NCBI GenBank assembly: GCA_004794655.1
Contig: SMMW01000046.1
Location: 6,993,501-7,057,500, forward strand
Length of the DNA stretch: 64,000 bases
Reading direction: 5' to 3'
DNA from: Marisa cornuarietis
Lineage: Eukaryota > Mollusca > Gastropoda > Architaenioglossa > Ampullariidae
The position numbers and the translations under genes are program-made. Of this stretch, positions 25,301-37,660 are shown piece after piece. Each line of letters opens with the position of its first letter. Position 1 is the first letter of the stretch. Under the pieces are notes generated by a model. It ran no database searches, was not told where the DNA came from, and saw only the letters and a list, made by a program, of their open reading frames with translations.

Positions 25301-25442
25301 TGTGAACGTCAACAACTGGATAGTCATCCATGTTTCGATCAGCCTTACCTCCCATTGGGATTTCCCTCCCCTTCCACAAACCCACCCAGTCTAAAACACT
25401 GTGGTCTAATACGTCGTTTACATAATCCTTAAACAGGGGCAT
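19382..25442 (-). CDS. TATDN3: TATDN3-like TatD-family metal-dependent nuclease, 12 exons
   Basis: TatD proteins are metal-dependent hydrolases with a TIM-barrel fold that act as deoxyribonucleases. Minus-strand exons in transcript order: 25442-25272, 24856-24824 (33 bp), 24415-24342, 23736-23691, 23424-23374, 22977-22915, 22063-21986, 21463-21432 (32 bp), 21048-20993, 20558-20446, 20136-20056, 19525-19382 (stop TAG). All phases join, giving 313 aa from the first ATG. Metal-site motifs are in order: DVHTH, GE then IGLDF across a splice, NVHSRSAG, LLHAFDG and LETDSPAL. Downstream ENAIRLFPK is also typical of the family. Human TATDN3 is 274 aa; starting at the internal ATG at 25331 gives 276 aa, so the first 37 residues may be 5' UTR or a real extension. 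The exon ending 23374 has a GC donor. It is divergent with NSL1. Confidence 0.96.
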
Positions 25443-25578
25443 AAATTCCTGTGTAATGTCGACTTGGAAGAATGCATTCTCCGATCATAACTATGTCTTT
25501 ATTCTTTGAAACAGCTATTAAGTAAAGTTATTTATAATAGAACCCATAGTACGCATGCGCTGGCGCCAATTTTAAAAT
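25443..25578. promoter_or_regulatory. Shared bidirectional promoter of TATDN3 and NSL1
   Basis: Only 136 bp separate the two start codons. The interval has an NRF1-like palindrome ACGCATGCGC at 25551-25560, a CCAAT word at 25565-25569, and no clear TATA box suited to both genes. The NSL1 start sits in AAATATGGCTG, similar to the YY1/TISU type of start context. The roles are inferred from motif likeness. Confidence 0.75.
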
Positions 25579-28500
25579 ATGGCTGACTCCATCGAAACGT
25601 CTTCCAAAGTTGCTTGTCGCAGTCGTCGTGCTGTTGAACAGATAATCTCATCTGTTTGCAGTGAAATCAAGAAAACGCTATCACAAAATTCTGAACGGAT
25701 AGATGAACACTGCATTCGTTACGTACAGAAGTTCAGAGAGGTGAAGTGTTTCGCGTCTGAAAGAGCTTGTAGTATCCATCCAGATTCTGAGAATGAATCT
25801 GATTCTTTTCGGTATTTTATAATGTTGCTATCATGTATGAGTGCAGAATAAGAAAACGAAGTTGTAATTCTTGTTCTTAAAAAAAACCCACCTGGAGTAC
25901 CACTTTTATTTCGCTTACTGTCTGCTGTCAGTCTATCGAATCAACCGGCTGAATATGGGCAGCGCCCACCATATCAGAATGCCCCACACTACCTATGCCA
26001 ACAAGGTTTTTCCCCCCTCCCCTTACTCACTAAAAACTGATTACATCGAAAGTAAAAAATATGAGTAAAACTCATTAAAAGATGCTTTCTTTAAATATTT
26101 TTTACTTCTGTTTTTTTTTCAAGGTACAGTAATGCCAGAAAAGTGAAGTTGTGACTGTGGATGATTGTGAACATTGCTGTAGTTGCAGATGTAAATGACT
26201 TTTAAATATATTTCTGTATTTCGACATGAAATATGTGTACATTGGGAATGCTTTTTTTTATTATATATGGAGCCACAGGAGACTTAACAGTGAATCTTTT
26301 GCAGACATTTACTGCCATACTAAGTGAAAATATCCTTGTGAATGGAGAGCTGCGGGACCAGGCTCCTTTAAATACCACACCAGGTGAGGACCATTAGGTT
26401 TTGAGAAGCTTAATAATAATGAGCATTTATGGAGTGCTTTTCCAAAATAATTTGCTCAGAGAGCTTCACAAAGAAGAAAACTACAAACATACCAAAAGTT
26501 TACATGCTAACATCTATACAGATATATACTTGTACAATAGACACCCACAGGAAATACAGACACACATTACACCAGCACAACTAAACTTTACTGTTTTGAA
26601 GGCCAGATCACCTTTATTCTTCTTTGTGGATTCAAACAGTATTTTGATTAGTACATCTAGAAAGTATTTTCATGACATTCCTTAGCATGTACAATCATGA
26701 GAAAAATGTTACCAGCATGTTTTGATTTGATATTTTTCTTACTGATCTAAAAGTAACCTAAGACCTTGTCATATTTCATGACTTCTCTTTTCAGAATTTG
26801 ACCCAGTGGACAAAGAGAAGGAAAAGAAAATTAATGATGAACTGTTGCCTCAGCTAGATCTCTGCATTGTTGAAGTTGCCAGGAAACGAAAGCAGCTGCC
26901 ACCAGTCTGCAAGAAGGCAGTTACAGATTATGCCAATCATCAAGCAGTATATCTGGTGAGACTACCAGCAATTTTTTTGTTTGGTTTTCTTTCTTCTTCT
27001 TTGATTTTTGTAGATTCATTCTTTGTTAGTTAAGTTAAATTGGTGCACATTCACCATAGTAGAGGTAAAGAGCCCAATAGCTCAAATAACCTTAGAGGTA
27101 ATGAACTGTAAGTGGTTAGACAGATCTAGGGCATGTACAACTAAGCTGGAGTTATAGCTGGATAAATTAGATACATATATACATCTGTTGGATGAACAGA
27201 GTTTTTCAGTCATGGGTCTAAATGTGCTTCAAACAGGCAGCATTCTACTCCACTGTTAACTATACTACAAGACTATGAGGCATCCCCAAACTTTCAAATT
27301 CAAAATAATAAAAAATAACTTTGTTCTAAAAAATGAAAACTAAACAAATTTTAAATTATAAGATTTGTCAAAAGTATTGCATTTGCATTAGTTTTCATTA
27401 GTCTTTTGATATGGACTTTTTATTTTACGTTAACATTAGCTAACGTTAATGTTAGTACAAGTGCTAGGCAGTGGGGTCATTTAAAACACATGCATTATGC
27501 CTTGGTAAGTAGTGAACTTGATTAAAATCAAAAAGTAGGAAAACATCTAGAACAAGAGACATTTTGCAAATTTTTGTTACTGTTGTGTTACAGTGTTAGT
27601 GATATTTTAGTAGTCTAGTATAGGAATTTTTTTCTTTCTATTTCTAATTAATCTAGATTAAGCATTGATTTATGCCTAGAATTTGTTCATTAAAAGTTAA
27701 AGAAATTTTCATTGTTATCTTTTTTATGTTTAAATATATATATAAGTAGTTTTCACACAAAATGTTTTGAGAAAATAAGTAGTTATACAATACCCCTATG
27801 TCAGTTCTTCATATCACTTCAGATATAATAGTTCCACTTTTTGTAACCTCTTTCATAATGTTTATAAAATACTGAAGATAGATTTTGTTTATATAGATTT
27901 TTCATTTTGTTATCACTTCAGCTATTTGTTTCTGTTGGAAGAGAAAAAGAAAGGAACAGTAATTGTAGGATATAAACACATGAAGATAGAGTGAGTTGAT
28001 ATGCTGTTTTTCTCTTTATTAATGCATATAACTATATATTCTACATTTTGCAGACAAAAGTCTCGCCACAAGTACAGGATGACAGCTTGGGATCTGTGAT
28101 CAATGAAATCAAGGAAGTGAGCAGCTTAATTACCTGTGAACATCTTAAAGCGACCAGTGCTACACTTGCTTCACTTGTAAAGGTAAACTAAAGGCACATT
28201 TGTTTTACAGTCGGGCCTCGCTAAGTCGAACTTCCCTAAGTCGAAAACCTCCCTATCTCGAATTAATTGTTAGGTCCCGGCCAAATTCCATAAGAACAAT
28301 GTATTTTAGATCTCCTTAACTCGAAGATTTTTTTGGCTTCGAACCTCCGTAAGTCGAATTTTGAGTCATCACCAACCAGACGCAACTATGTCTCAAACTG
28401 TTCCAAACTGTCTCAAGAAAGACACTTTTATCCCATTTTCCTTTCATCTTTGTGTAAAAGGTTCGTTGCGTGCTCTGTTGTGCAGTGGACAACTAACTGA

Positions 28501-29511
28501 CTCACACCAGTCCCCCCTTTGAAGTTGACCGACTCAGGGGAACTGCCCGACAATAGACTTTTCCCCACGGCCACTTCAAGTCGGCAGGCCGCGCACCACT
28601 GGTCAAGATTTATGGCCACCCGCCTTGACAATCCTTTCAGGCGGTGACGGTGGTAACTTGACCAGTGGACCGTTAATTGGTGGTTCACACGCAAACTTAC
28701 TGTGAAAAATACGTTTTCTACACTTTGTCAGTCTCTTATCGGGACGAGCACTGAATAGAGTCCGTGTCGGTGTGGTTTTTTCCTGTGCGGTACGTGCCGC
28801 GGAAATGGCAGTACATGCATCCGTATAAAACGATAATACTGTATAATTAACGGTTATAATTCAGTAATTAAGTCGGAAAAACATTGTCATTGATTAACCT
28901 GCGCCTATTACGCCATTTTCCCTAACTCGAAAACTCCGTAAGTCGATTTTTTTTTCGGGTCCCTTTGAGTTCGACTTAACGAGGTCCGACTGTACTACAA
29001 ATAATTTTCTGTAAATTTCCATAGCCTTGAACTCATGATCAGGTGCATTTGTACACATGTAAACCAGCAAGATGTAGGCAACACTACAACTGTGTGCAAC
29101 AAAAATTTTTTTATACTTGTTTAATGGCTAAAATATCAGCAGTTGCAAATATGGAAATTCTAGGTTTAATAACATTGTTGATCACTCTAGAAACTCATAT
29201 TTGTTTCAAAATGCTTTTAATCAAAATATACACTTTTTTGCAAACAGGCATCTTCAGAGGAGTATGAAAAAATGGTACATTTAAGCAAAGCTGTGGAAAT
29301 TGAGGAAATCAACAGGAGCTGTAAAACCAATCCTTCTGTTCTAAGAGACTTTCCTTTCAGCAGCATGGATAACCCACTTCATTCTCCAGCTAAGAGAAAA
29401 TGCACCGATCCATTGTCGTTATCTCAGACTGTGCCAATTAAGTACAAACATCATGCTGATGCGACACTGAGGATGGACTTTGTTGTGCAACCAATAGACA
29501 CACTAGACTAG
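25579..29511 (+). CDS. NSL1: NSL1-like subunit of the MIS12 kinetochore complex, 264 aa
   Basis: NSL1 is a coiled-coil subunit of the MIS12 complex (MIS12, PMF1, DSN1, NSL1), which links centromeric chromatin to the NDC80 complex. Exons: 25579-25740, 26305-26383, 26795-26955, 28054-28182, 29248-29511 (stop TAG). All phases join, giving 264 aa against about 281 in human. Similarity to remembered human NSL1 is modest but collinear: CRSRRAVEQ against CTSKRAVTE, a TFTAILSENILVNG block against TFESAVQENISING, VARKRKQLPP against IATKRKQYPR, and a short C-terminal IDTLD against INLDT. The rest is helical and likely coiled coil. The head-to-head partner TATDN3 is also its human neighbour, which strengthens the call. 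A pogo-type MITE sits in the last intron. A candidate AATAAA is at 30733. Confidence 0.92.
28208..28992. mobile_element. Pogo/Tigger-type MITE in NSL1 intron 4, 785 bp
   Basis: Terminal inverted repeats are CAGTCGGGCCTCGCTAAGTC at the left and, reading inwards from the right, CAGTCGGACCTCGTTAAGTC. They match at 18 of the first 20 positions and similarity goes on. TA dinucleotides flank both ends (28206-28207 and 28993-28994), the expected Tc1/mariner-pogo target duplication. Further 'taagtcgaa' and 'actcgaa' subrepeats lie inside both ends. No transposase frame is present, so it is non-autonomous. Confidence 0.93.
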
Positions 29512-32500
29512 GAAGATTAGGACATTCTGACTTTTTAAACAAAGGTGTACAGGTAAGAGAATCTGTGGCTCATTTGCAATGTATGACAATAATAGAGATT
29601 ATATGTATAGTGCATTTCCACATATGAGGGCTTGATGTGGTCACAAAATCTTGAGGGTTGTATACTTGCCTAATCATTAGATATTTTGTGCCTAGATGCC
29701 TGCCCATCCAAATCACTCACAACTCTTTAAGGTGGAAAATGAGATTAAAAATTAAGATTTCCATGGAAATGTTGCAATTCCAACATAATGTAATATGATA
29801 GGCTCTTTTTACCTTGCTGTAATTTTGTTTTAAAGCAACTAGTTTGTAAATGATTGGCTATAAATTCAGTTATAACTTGGATGTTTGCTGCAGACATTTG
29901 CTGTTTGTTTCTTTTTATGAGTGTTTTTTTTTTTGGGGGGGGGGGTTGATACCACATGTTTTGTTCACTGGCCATCTATTTTAATTTCTTTTCTTGAAAA
30001 CTGTTTTAAGCCCCAAAGCCATTCTAACAAGTTTTATCAGCAACACCTTAGTTTGTCTTTTAAAACAGTATAGTAAGTGTAAAATTAAGTTGACTGCTAG
30101 GGTGCAACTTTATTTCTCCATATGACTGATTAGAGCTCGGCACAAAAAACTATATCCTGAAAGCTAGGGAAACTGCACTTTACCCCATCCCCCACCCCCA
30201 TCATCCCACAGTCCTGATATAAAAGCAAACAAACATCACCATGCACAGAGACAGTTAAAAACATGACATCAAGAATGTGCTACAGCCAATCTGAAAGCTG
30301 GGACTATTAGCAGCATCTGTGGACACTAATGACCTTGCTGATTCGACCTGTTATTGGTACACTGTGATGCTTGCAAACTCAGTGTCTTGAGAACAAAAAA
30401 AAATTATTTACTCCAACAAGAGAAATAGTATCCTTTATAAAGCTCAACCCAGTGATTTGACAGTAAATTGTGCATTTTGTAAATCTGTGAGCTAATTCAT
30501 TTAATCCAGTCTATTTTGTTTTGCTTGTGCCATATTGTTATGAAAGATTGTGTGTATATGTGTTTCAAAATGGTGACAAACACCCATTTAACATTTTACA
30601 GCTTTTTAAAAGCTATCACTTCTGTGCTAGGAAATTATTTGGTGCACATGCTGGATATGACTGCGTGTATTTGTCATGAGAAAATTCAAAAGTATGTTTG
30701 AAGAATGGTGTTCATTGTTGTAACTACTGTAAAATAAACATTCTCTTGGTGCTTTTAACACCTTTTATGTACAGACTGACAATTTCAGCTCTACAGCAGT
30801 AATTAAAATATAATGTTACATGCTTATTGTTTTACTGTTTTACATTTTGTGTTGTTATGGCAATTTTTACAAATTTGAAATGTTCGTAAAATGGTCAGAT
30901 GAGACGTGCAAACTTATAAAAAAAAATGCTTAAGATTTTGTGTGAAATTCTAGAAATCAGTGCTACTATTTGTATTCTATAATGATGATTTATGATGCGC
31001 ATACCTCACTTGACAAAAAAGCTTGTGGTATTTACAAAGACAAAACTCTTATATGCCTGTCGCTGTTTGACAAAATATATTGTACCATTCGAATGTAGCA
31101 AAACTGACAGAAACACTCAGCATTCCCTATTACTACACACCTCTGACCAAGCATATAAGTAGCTCAAACACAGCTCAAGCATAACACCACTGACCAAAAT
31201 AAAAAAAACTGTTGCTGTTGGGGTTGATATACAGATATTGCATTTTTCAGAGTATTTGTACATACAAAATGACATTTCATTGGTACCATATATGAGATGC
31301 ATACCAAATAGTAATAACTTTGAAAAGGTTCTTTCTTGCTGCTTCCTACATGCTACATTAAGATAGCTGGAAACACAAACTGCATGCATTCACTCTTGCA
31401 TAAATATGCACATATGCACATGCAGGAGCATCCCCAAAAGAAATTTAAGAAAGACAACATACAGTTTAAAAATTACCTGTTATGCTACATGACTGTAATG
31501 AACAAAGTTGAAAGCAGTCAATGTGAATTCGTCTTATTTATCTATCCTCCAGCATGGTTGCTTTTATTGATACGTTATATGGGTTGCAAAACAACTGCCA
31601 GCGTTATTCTGTTTTGCTAGGGATATCATAACTTTTCTGTTTAGTAATACAAAGTTCTTTTCATTGTGACTGTGCCATTAGCAGAATTTCACACCAGATG
31701 TGGAGAGTGGAGGAGGAGAATAAAAACTGAACACAAACTTGCTGTCTCAGAGTGCACAGCACTACAGAAATCAGCCAAAGATGCATATGTACTTTGTAAA
31801 TGCAGGAACATCTTTGGCTCAAACATGCTCAATTCTGTCACGATTAACTTAACTCCCAGAAATAGATACTACCTTGTAAAAACGGCAATCATTGCTCTCA
31901 TGCATCATGGCTTAGAAGAATTTTAAATATCAAAGCATCATTATACATCAGAATGAAGCCTAGATGACATTTTTAGATATGAAAATATGTACAATTCTTT
32001 ATCAGAAAAAGTCATCTTCAGCTTCCTCTGCATAATACCATGTTCCCACTCCTTGAAAAACTCACAAAAATGAAATAGGAGCAAACATTTTCATAATAAT
32101 TTATGCTTACGGTTAAATAATGGCAAGTGGTACAGTTATGGTAAACTCTCAAACATAAACTTAGCAACAAACGTAAGCTTAGGTCAGGGTTACTTGTAGT
32201 TTTGCAAAGTAAGCAAACCAACTAAGGGTCAGATAAATGTATTTTAAAGCTGCTGCATGTCTCAAGCCCACAGGTTGGGTCAACTTGTGTTTTTGATTTA
32301 GAAAAGAAAACATTTAAAAGGTTTGACAGGATTATATACAAAACAGACAAGTTTGGATTCTTGCATGTATGCAGAGACACAAAGATTGAAAGAAAGGTAT
32401 CTTAAAAATCTTTGTGAAGGCATTACTGTGATAAGATGGCTTAAAGGTTATTTAATCTCTAACATTCCTCACTCAATGACAATGGGCTTTTGGTTGTTCC

Positions 32501-33421
32501 TCACTAAAATTCCAAGTTATACAGTAAAATTTGAGGATTTAAAAGATAAACATTTTGAAATACTATGAAAATGTGAATCTTGATTCTATCCTAGAATAGT
32601 AAGCCATTTCAAAAATGCTATTTTATAGCAATAATAAATATTCATATGCAGAATAATAATACATCACTCAGTGTACCTCAACAAAGTGATATTGATAGGA
32701 GACTGAGAGGGACACAAGGTTTCATGATTCGAAGAAAATCTTTGGTATCTATTGCACGCTAACAACTAAACAAGCCATTCCAGAATCAAAAGAGCATGCT
32801 AATGACTAGCAGAGTTCTAAGTATGCTGAAAATGTCATTTTATACCATTCTTGACATCAAACAAGTGAACAGTTTTCAGGATTCAAATTGGCAAAGCAAA
32901 TGCATAGCTATTGTCCCCCATCTGCTTTGATCATACGTAGGCCTTGCAAATAACTTAGTTGCCTCAAAGATGCTCTATCAATTTTTCTTACTAGTTTACA
33001 CACTAGAGCATGCAAAACATGCTGTCACTACTTCACATGCTCACACCTAACATTAGCAATAAGTGTACATCTCCCAAATTAGTGAATGAAAAAGTAAGCA
33101 TATAAAACATATGCTGCAGATATGAAGATGTCAACTTGATTAATCCTCTAAAATATGTAAAAATTAGTACTTGATGGTTTATACTGCTGAAACATTGTCA
33201 CATTTACTTTTGAATCACTTGCTGATTCAGGATCTTGTCAATGTAGTCTTTCAGTTTGTCAATCTCTTAATACACTGGGCCTGTTAGCAACTACAGTCAA
33301 CATGTGACCTTTAGTCACTGCATGTAAAACAATAGGGGTCAGAAATGCACAGAAAACAGCCTGGGTCCGATGAGGTAAACATCACTTGAAATACATAAAA
33401 CTAAATACAATAAATTAATAA
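29512..33421. other. NSL1 3' UTR, intergenic DNA and probable 3' UTR of the minus-strand SAM-like gene
   Basis: AT-rich DNA without a recognisable exon. AATAAA at 30733-30738 could end NSL1. TTTATT at 31563-31568 (AATAAA on the minus strand) could end the convergent gene. A short LINE-tail-like segment lies near 29587-29645. Confidence 0.5.
30733..30738 (+). terminator. Candidate polyadenylation signal of NSL1
   Basis: AATAAA about 1.2 kb after the NSL1 stop, followed by a GT/T-rich stretch (tctcttggtgctttt). Position and context only. Confidence 0.4.
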
Positions 33422-36402
33422 TTAATCTTTCTCTACTTTAATTCTTTTTTCTTCTGTGCATTCTTGTGGCTGAATAGTACCTTCTGTTAATACAGTTTCT
33501 TCACTTCCAGAAATTTCCTTCAAACTATCAAAGTCTGGATTAGCTGATAAGGTCCAACCAAAATCTTGTAGGCTATCAGAAGATGCCATCAGTGTTGCAT
33601 ATGGAGAGTTTTGCTCACTGGATGATGATGACACTCCTCGCTTCCCAAGTTTTTTGTCCAGGAGATACTTCCGTCGGTTCTGGAGAGTTTCACTCAGCCT
33701 CTGCCACAATAACGCTTCACACTCACGCAGATGTGGGGCAACTTGATAGATGTAATCAAGAAAAAGCTGTTTTTGAGTTGAAGAAATGTTCCGTAAATGT
33801 GGTGGTGAAGACCACAAGTTTGCATGCTGGGCTGCATTGCGGATGAGAATCGATCCCAATTTCTGTGCGCTATTAGGTCTCGACCGTTGTTCCTTTTTAG
33901 ACAGAATTTCGTATGCAGTGTGTCTGGAAGCCATCTGGTTCATGGCCATCACTGAGGCATTTGCAAAATTTCCAACACGTATTTCAGAGCTTGTCATGTC
34001 TGGTGTAGTGGAGGATGGTTGCGCAGTGGGAGATGCTGTTTCACTCCGTGTCTGTACTGGCATCCCTGCAATGTTTGACTGTACTTTTTTTAAACACAAA
34101 GCCTGATCCCCTAAACTCGACAATGCAGCAGGTTTCCAACGATCGTCAGAATTATGGGCATAATGAACGTAGCTGTTTGTGTGATGAGTGGTGTGATTTC
34201 CAGGATGGTCTGGTCTTGAATATGCTGAGTATACAGATTGTGAAGTGTGCCTGTCAACACAGTGGGGATGTGATTGAAGACTTTTCCCAGTAACTGAAGC
34301 ATTGAGCATGTATGGGTTCCCAAGGACAGGCGCTGGAAGTAACTTTGGCTGACTGTGCCTGACTTGCTGCATCCTTTTATCAGCATAGAATGTGATGTCT
34401 TTTGTATCATTATCACTATCATTTTCATCATCAAGTTCTATGACTGTAAGGGATTCCTTTGCTGGCTGTCCACTTTCCCTCTTAGAGACCTGCAACTGGC
34501 TCACAGAACAAAGTGTAGTTTGAACACCAGAGGTTGAAGGTGATGGGGCATGAGTTTGAGAATGTAAAGCTCCTTGTCCTGAAGTACTGGAAAACCTGTC
34601 TTGCTGCTCATGCTTTGGTGTCAGAATCTGTGGTGCATTTGTCATCCCTAGCACCTGTGTACTTGCTGGTGGTTTCTGTCTTGATGGCTGTTTGTCAGCA
34701 ATGTCTCGCAACAACTTCCGGATGAGGAATCTGTCCTTGAACTCTGTGAAAACATCCTTTATATCCTCTTCACAAAACTCACACAGCATGCTCCCTGTAA
34801 CATCCTTTTCTGCAACACAAAGTCAAAAATGTATGAACATGTTAATCTGAATGTAAGTACATAGGGACCACACAAGCATATGTACAATGTACACAAATAC
34901 AAGCAGACACACCCATGCATACAAAGAAGGCATTTTATATACTTTTTACAGTGCAGAACTATATTCTTGGTATTATTGCCATCTACTTAAGACAGCATAT
35001 TATCAATGTCTCAATACATTAATACAATTAACTTGATCGTTACAATCTTAATATATTACAAAGATAGATGTCAACGGAAGTTTCTGTATAAAGTCCTGAT
35101 TTTGCTTTTGAATGCACCAGTTTCTTCCCAAAAATCGGTTGATAATTCTCAAGCAAAAAAAGAACTTTCAAAATAATTTTAAGCCCAGCTCTTGATCTGA
35201 TACAAACACCCTACTGAAACGGGCATTTTTTGCACCCAGCAAATGTCACTGTATTATTATTATTATTAGGGCCTATAATAATCATGCACAGTCTAGCAGC
35301 AGGCTTAACCAAGCAAAGATTCTAAACATATGGCAACAGCTTGCTTGTAATGATTTTCTTTGGCTCAGTTTGCACTTTTTATTATATGCTAAATAAACTG
35401 CTTAAGAATTTCAAGTTGCCTCAGAATATGCACATGAAATGCAAACTACATGGAAATTTCGTTTCTTCCTAACATTATTTATTTTGACAACAACCATCAG
35501 ATTCACATTAATTTCAAATAAATGTCTTCAAAGCCATCAACATGATACATTGTCAATCTAATTTTTATTTAACTTAATTTATTGTGCTAGTATCACTTTC
35601 AAGTTATGGAATGGCTTACTGAGATTTTTCTAGGTTTTAAGGACACTGATGCTTTTGTGATTTTGGTAAAAAAAAAATATATATATATATAAAGAGAGAG
35701 ACATATATCTTCATTCTAACTGCTATGCTGTTGTAAAATAATCCCTTGCACTCAAATACTTACACGGCAAAAGAAATTAGTAACACTAATTATATTTAAT
35801 CTTGGTACCTATTTCTGCTGTGAGAAGTTAAAATTCAGGCAAAATTTGAGAATGTTCCATAATTTACTGGCACTGATTATGTGAGTTATAACCCTAAAAA
35901 TCTTCTATTTTTAGAGATTTTCACCAATTTGAAACATAAAGTAATCTCAATAAATAGTCAGATAACTATCTCTATGTTTAAATGTATAAACAGTCTAATA
36001 GTGATGGAAGCATCTACCTCACACACATATGAATGAGCATGGAAATCCATACATATTAATTCAAGGAACCTATACACAATACTGGATTCTGGGTGCGCAA
36101 AGATACCCTAATACAGGATGAGATTAAGTTTAGAGTGGAAGGCAAATATTGTTTACAAACATTTTATCTCAGTGCATTTTTGTATCTCTAAACGCGTGCA
36201 ATATTTGTCGGTTAGGAACATTTTTGGATACAAACCGTATTTATTTTGACAAGGAGAAGTTATATATATATATATATTGCACACATGTACACTTACCCCA
36301 AACGGAGTCTACTCCTCCGCTGCTAATTCCAGCACGGGTCAAGAAAGTGACCAGCTGTGCAGACGACAGACCACCCACGGCATTTCCTGTGGTTACCTCC
36401 AT
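33422..36402 (-). CDS. SAM-like-domain protein of unknown function, 497 aa
   Basis: Exon 1 is 36402-36297 (ATG in CACCATGG, a strong Kozak context; donor GTAAGT). Exon 2 is 34809-33422 (acceptor TTGCAG, stop TAA). The phase-1 join gives 497 aa. Residues of about 13-70 resemble a sterile alpha motif: LVTFLTRAGI, then VTGSMLCEFCEEDIKDVF and RFLIRKLLRDI. The middle, about 80-310, is Ser/Thr/Pro/Gln/His-rich and likely disordered, with an acidic patch (IELDDENDSDND). A conserved-looking helical C-terminal module at about 330-420 has QKLGSILIRNAAQHANLW, YQVAPHLRECEALLWQRL and NRRKYLLDKK. The end is acidic/Lys-rich. I do not recognise the full architecture. It could be a nuclear regulatory or scaffold protein; that is inference. 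Confidence 0.85.
34810..36296 (-). other. Intron of the SAM-like gene
   Basis: AT-rich, with two TA dinucleotide runs (about 35678-35690 and 36261-36276) and short A-runs. I see no coding exon in it. Confidence 0.6.
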
Positions 36403-36826
36403 GGTGACCGTTTACAACTGATGATGATGCTAACAGATCTGAGCGGTCATTTGGCCGGGATCCGCGTCCGTCACTTCAATATTCGTACATGACACTGTGA
36501 AATCGATGAATATGAAGCTCGAAGGCACGCTGTTCACTGTCCTGTCAGATGACTCACATTGTGTGTTAGCGCACTGCAAAGAGTTTTTAAAATGTTCACA
36601 TGTGGTAGACACCAAGAAACCTTCCAGACTATGCACAGTGTTTAACGGTCGACTGTATATGCTTCTATCTGACTAGCCAGTCATATTCGGTTATTGGTTT
36701 CACCGCAGTGCTATCACAAGATCTGCCCATAGCGCGGAAAGTCGATCGATGTAACTGTAGTGGAATTCTTTTGTCTTTTGGGAGGCAAGATCGTGCGGAA
36801 TCTTCACGCCTCAGACGCCTGGAGTC

Positions 36827-37009
36827 TCAAGAGTTTTCTCTCTTCCTCCAGATATAGGCCGCGAGCGTGGCTGAAATCACTGTCACGAAGCACAAAATAA
36901 AAGCTTGGTTCCTGTCTCTTGACGGCTGCTGCTGAAGATGTGCATGAAATGAGGTCACGGCTGTCGACGTAACGGTCTGCTGCACAGACTTACTCAGACC
37001 GCCGCGCAT
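36827..37009 (-). CDS. Possible 60-aa single-pass membrane protein
   Basis: A minus-strand frame from ATG at 37009 to TGA at 36827 encodes 60 aa. A polar Ser/Thr/Gln-rich N-terminal part is followed by one hydrophobic segment (AFILCFVTVISATLAAYIW) and a basic end RKREN. This is a tail-anchored or small mitochondrial-type layout. The local DNA is GC-rich, and the codons look ordinary. A nearby upstream ATG at 37022 opens a short overlapping frame. No family is recognised, and transcription is unproven. It is upstream of, and on the same strand as, the SAM-like gene, so it could also be part of that gene's 5' region. Confidence 0.4.
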   Translation of the reverse strand: MRGGLSKSVQQTVTSTAVTSFHAHLQQQPSRDRNQAFILCFVTVISATLAAYIWRKRENS

Positions 37010-37660
37010 TCAGCGCAAACATGGCAAATCGCTGCTGGCTTCCGGTACAGGCAAAAAGCGCCGCCTCCCTAGTGTCTTAGTGATGTAAGCTCGGGAGTTA
37101 CGGTCGGGTTTCTTTATTGCTGTACTAGTCTCGAATATACTTTTAATGTGAAGAATGTGTACAATTAATGTGAAGAAGTATCGTGTTATCGAAGGCTCCA
37201 TTTATTTATTTTTATAATTTAAAGATATTATATGCTGTAGTCTTCAAAACACTATATACATATGTCTGCAACACGAACATGGTCATGATCGTGTATGCGA
37301 ACTTTTGTCAACTATCGCTTTTAAATGTAGCTTGTTTGTGATTAAAAAAATACATGCATTTATCACATATAAAGAGACTTGATGCTGCACTTGCATGATA
37401 CTTATATAGCACTAACCTATCTATACATAAATTTTGTTTACACAACTTTCACATGTACTGTAGTCATACAATCCACAACAATGTTTTCTTGAGCTAACCT
37501 AACTTTCATCTTATTTTACTGAAATCTGATGTGCCTACTTGTGAGTTTATTTGCTGCATGAAGACTCTCACATTCCTGAAGCTCCTGCAGGTGTACTAAA
37601 TGTATCCAGCGTACAGTGCCAACACTAGTGTTCACTTCTCTTAATGTATGCAATGCATAT

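Noticed and set aside
27425..27460. Palindromic 'gttaacattagctaacgttaatgtta'-type stretch in an NSL1 intron
   Set aside because: It is short and AT-rich with no flanking structure; it is expected by chance in such DNA.
28428..28694. 88-codon minus-strand frame inside the pogo-type MITE
   Set aside because: It has no transposase motifs and lies within a non-autonomous element.
33583..34725. Several plus-strand frames of 60-106 codons
   Set aside because: They are antisense shadows of the large SAM-like gene exon.
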